Shown here in pieces: positions 6,486 through 7,596 of a stretch of DNA of 7,596 nucleotides. The stretch lies in NCBI GenBank assembly GCA_963579925.1, contig CAUZJA010000142.1, forward strand, positions 1-7,596, in the 5' to 3' direction. The DNA is from UBA1151 sp963579925 (GTDB lineage: Bacteria > Chloroflexota > Dehalococcoidia > Lucifugimonadales > Lucifugimonadaceae). The notes below the pieces were generated by a model, which searched no databases, had not been told where the DNA came from, and saw only the letters and a program-made list of their open reading frames with translations. Positions within the stretch are counted from its first letter, which is position 1; every line of letters begins with the position of its first letter. The position numbers and the translations under genes are program-made.

Positions 6486-6489
6486 TCCT
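6486..6489 (-). promoter_or_regulatory. Ribosome binding site of nadE
   Basis: On the minus strand AGGA lies five bases before the nadE ATG (reading AGGAACAGGATG), within the 22-base gap after the gltD stop. It supports the chosen start and translation from a shared transcript. Confidence 0.6.
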
Positions 6490-6502
6490 GCGTGAAAAGC
6501 GA

Positions 6503-7596
6503 TCAGACCGTTGTTAGCTGCCGGAAGTAGCGCTTGACGCCGGGTAGCTTGGAACTGCCCATCATCTGCTCGTCAGCGAACCGCGCAACAGCACGACCAC
6601 CTGCGATGGCATGCACCACAAGCGACTGCCCGCGCTGCATGTCTCCAGCAGAGAAGACGCCGGGCTCTGAGGTCATCATGTTCTCGTCAATCTTCACGTT
6701 ACCGCGCATGTCATATTCAACGCCCAGGTCATCCAGCAATCCGTTGTGCTGCGGGTGAAGGAATCCCATCGCCAACAACACCAGGTCTGCTTTCAGAGTG
6801 AATTCACTGCCTTCAACAGGAATCGGTTCCGGGCGAGGTCCGTGACCTTCCGCCTTCCACTCGATTCGAACTGCCTTGAGCTCTCGGACGTTACCGTCTT
6901 CGTCGCCAACGAACTCCGTGGTCATCACATCGTAGTCGCGGTTGTCGCCCTCTTCGTGGGCTGCCGTGACACGGAATACCATTGGGTACTCCGGCCAGAT
7001 GAACTGCGGGTTGTCGAGCTGTCTCTGCTCCGGAGTCAGCGAGTCGATAGGTTGATCGAGAATCTCAATTTGAGTCGTGCTGGCCGCGCCCTGCCGATGC
7101 GATGTTCCAAGGCAGTCCGCCCCGGTGTCTCCACCGCCAATGATTACGACATTCTTGCCGTCAGCGGTTATCGACTCCTCCGGCGAAAATTCCTGCCCCT
7201 TGCTTCGACGATTTTGCTGGGCAAGGTAGTCCATTGCGAAATGAACACCGTTCAGATCTCGTCCGGGCACCGGGAGGTCGCGTGGAACGGTTGATCCACC
7301 CGTAAGTATGATCGAATCGTACTCAGCCTTGAGTTGATCAACGGTAATGTCCACGCCGACGTTCGTGCTAACGCGGAAATCCACGCCTTCTGCGCGCATC
7401 TGATCAAGTCGACGCTCGATGACTTCTTTCTCCAGCTTGAAGTCCGGTATTCCAAGGGCTAGAAGGCCACCCAGATATTCATTGCGTTCAAATAAGGTCA
7501 CAAGATGACCGGCGCGATTTAGCTGTTGAGCGGCTGCAAGACCAGCTGGGCCTGAACCGATAACGGCAACCTTATTGTCGGTGCGCTCGGTTGGAG
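6503..7596 (-). CDS. gltD: Glutamate synthase (NADPH) small subunit, 5' end outside window
   Basis: GltD passes electrons from NAD(P)H through FAD to the large GOGAT subunit, which makes glutamate from glutamine and 2-oxoglutarate. The visible 364 residues hold the FAD-binding motif VAVIGSGPAGLAAAQQLNRAG (near 7570-7510), ERNEYLGGLLALGIPDFKLEK, the NAD(P)H-binding motif VVIIGGGDTGADCLGTSHRQG (about 7150-7090), ADLVLLAMGFLHP, and the C-terminal FAD motif GVFSAGDMQRGQSLVVHAI. The usual length is about 480-490 residues. The missing N-terminal 120 or so, with the Cys clusters for [4Fe-4S] centres, must lie beyond the right edge. The frame is open to the edge, so a start at the GTG ending at 7501 would be wrong, because it would remove the first dinucleotide-binding motif. 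No frameshifts are seen. It precedes nadE in a likely operon, and gltB is likely further upstream. A related FAD oxidoreductase of the same family is less likely because FAMDYLAQQNRR is GltD-like. Confidence 0.94.
   Translation of the reverse strand, partial: PTERTDNKVAVIGSGPAGLAAAQQLNRAGHLVTLFERNEYLGGLLALGIPDFKLEKEVIERRLDQMRAEGVDFRVSTNVGVDITVDQLKAEYDSIILTGGSTVPRDLPVPGRDLNGVHFAMDYLAQQNRRSKGQEFSPEESITADGKNVVIIGGGDTGADCLGTSHRQGAASTTQIEILDQPIDSLTPEQRQLDNPQFIWPEYPMVFRVTAAHEEGDNRDYDVMTTEFVGDEDGNVRELKAVRIEWKAEGHGPRPEPIPVEGSEFTLKADLVLLAMGFLHPQHNGLLDDLGVEYDMRGNVKIDENMMTSEPGVFSAGDMQRGQSLVVHAIAGGRAVARFADEQMMGSSKLPGVKRYFRQLTTV

Noticed and set aside
6746..7294. 182-residue open frame on the plus strand
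   Set aside because: It lies wholly antisense to conserved gltD motifs and shows no family features; it is a shadow of codon bias in gltD.
7499..7501. GTG as start of gltD
   Set aside because: The frame stays open to the window edge and includes the essential GSGPAG dinucleotide-binding motif upstream of this codon.

Overview
The window reads as a piece of bacterial chromosome, most plausibly from a Chloroflexota lineage of the SAR202/Dehalococcoidia type. That placement is an inference from memory: the signal-transduction ATPase at the left end closely matches a family greatly expanded in those genomes (EPGIGKTRTAQELA, LWGRCYEGGGAPPY, EGNPLFVTE). No rRNA, tRNA, IS element or CRISPR array was seen.

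Layout. Positions 2-2796 (+) hold one large AAA-type ATPase/TPR regulator that enters from beyond the left edge. It is interrupted by an in-frame TAG at 1376-1378 and by an apparent one-base loss between 1678 and 1747, so it now reads as three pieces. A 219-base spacer (2797-3015) carries a possible 43-residue membrane peptide. Positions 3016-4693 (+) hold a compact, partly A+T-richer module: two different DUF488 proteins whose genes overlap by 61 bases, then a conserved hypothetical protein that may belong to the dual-OB type. This last gene also has an in-frame TAG (4091-4093), and its N-terminal 27 codons lie upstream of that stop. On the minus strand are two intact housekeeping genes, gltD (glutamate synthase small subunit, 5' end beyond the right edge) and nadE (glutamine-dependent NAD+ synthetase). 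They are 22 bases apart and converge on the plus-strand module with only 8 bases between stop codons.

How the genes fit together. gltD and nadE look like a co-transcribed pair handling glutamine/glutamate nitrogen and pyridine nucleotides. The DUF488 pair plus the third gene looks like a co-translated accessory cassette of unknown function, possibly acting on nucleic acids. The most interesting aspects are the dual-coding overlap in the DUF488 pair, the recovery of a hidden N-terminus for the third gene, and the coincidence of two internal TAG codons in neighbouring accessory genes. The TAGs could reflect decay, sequencing error or, less likely, readthrough.
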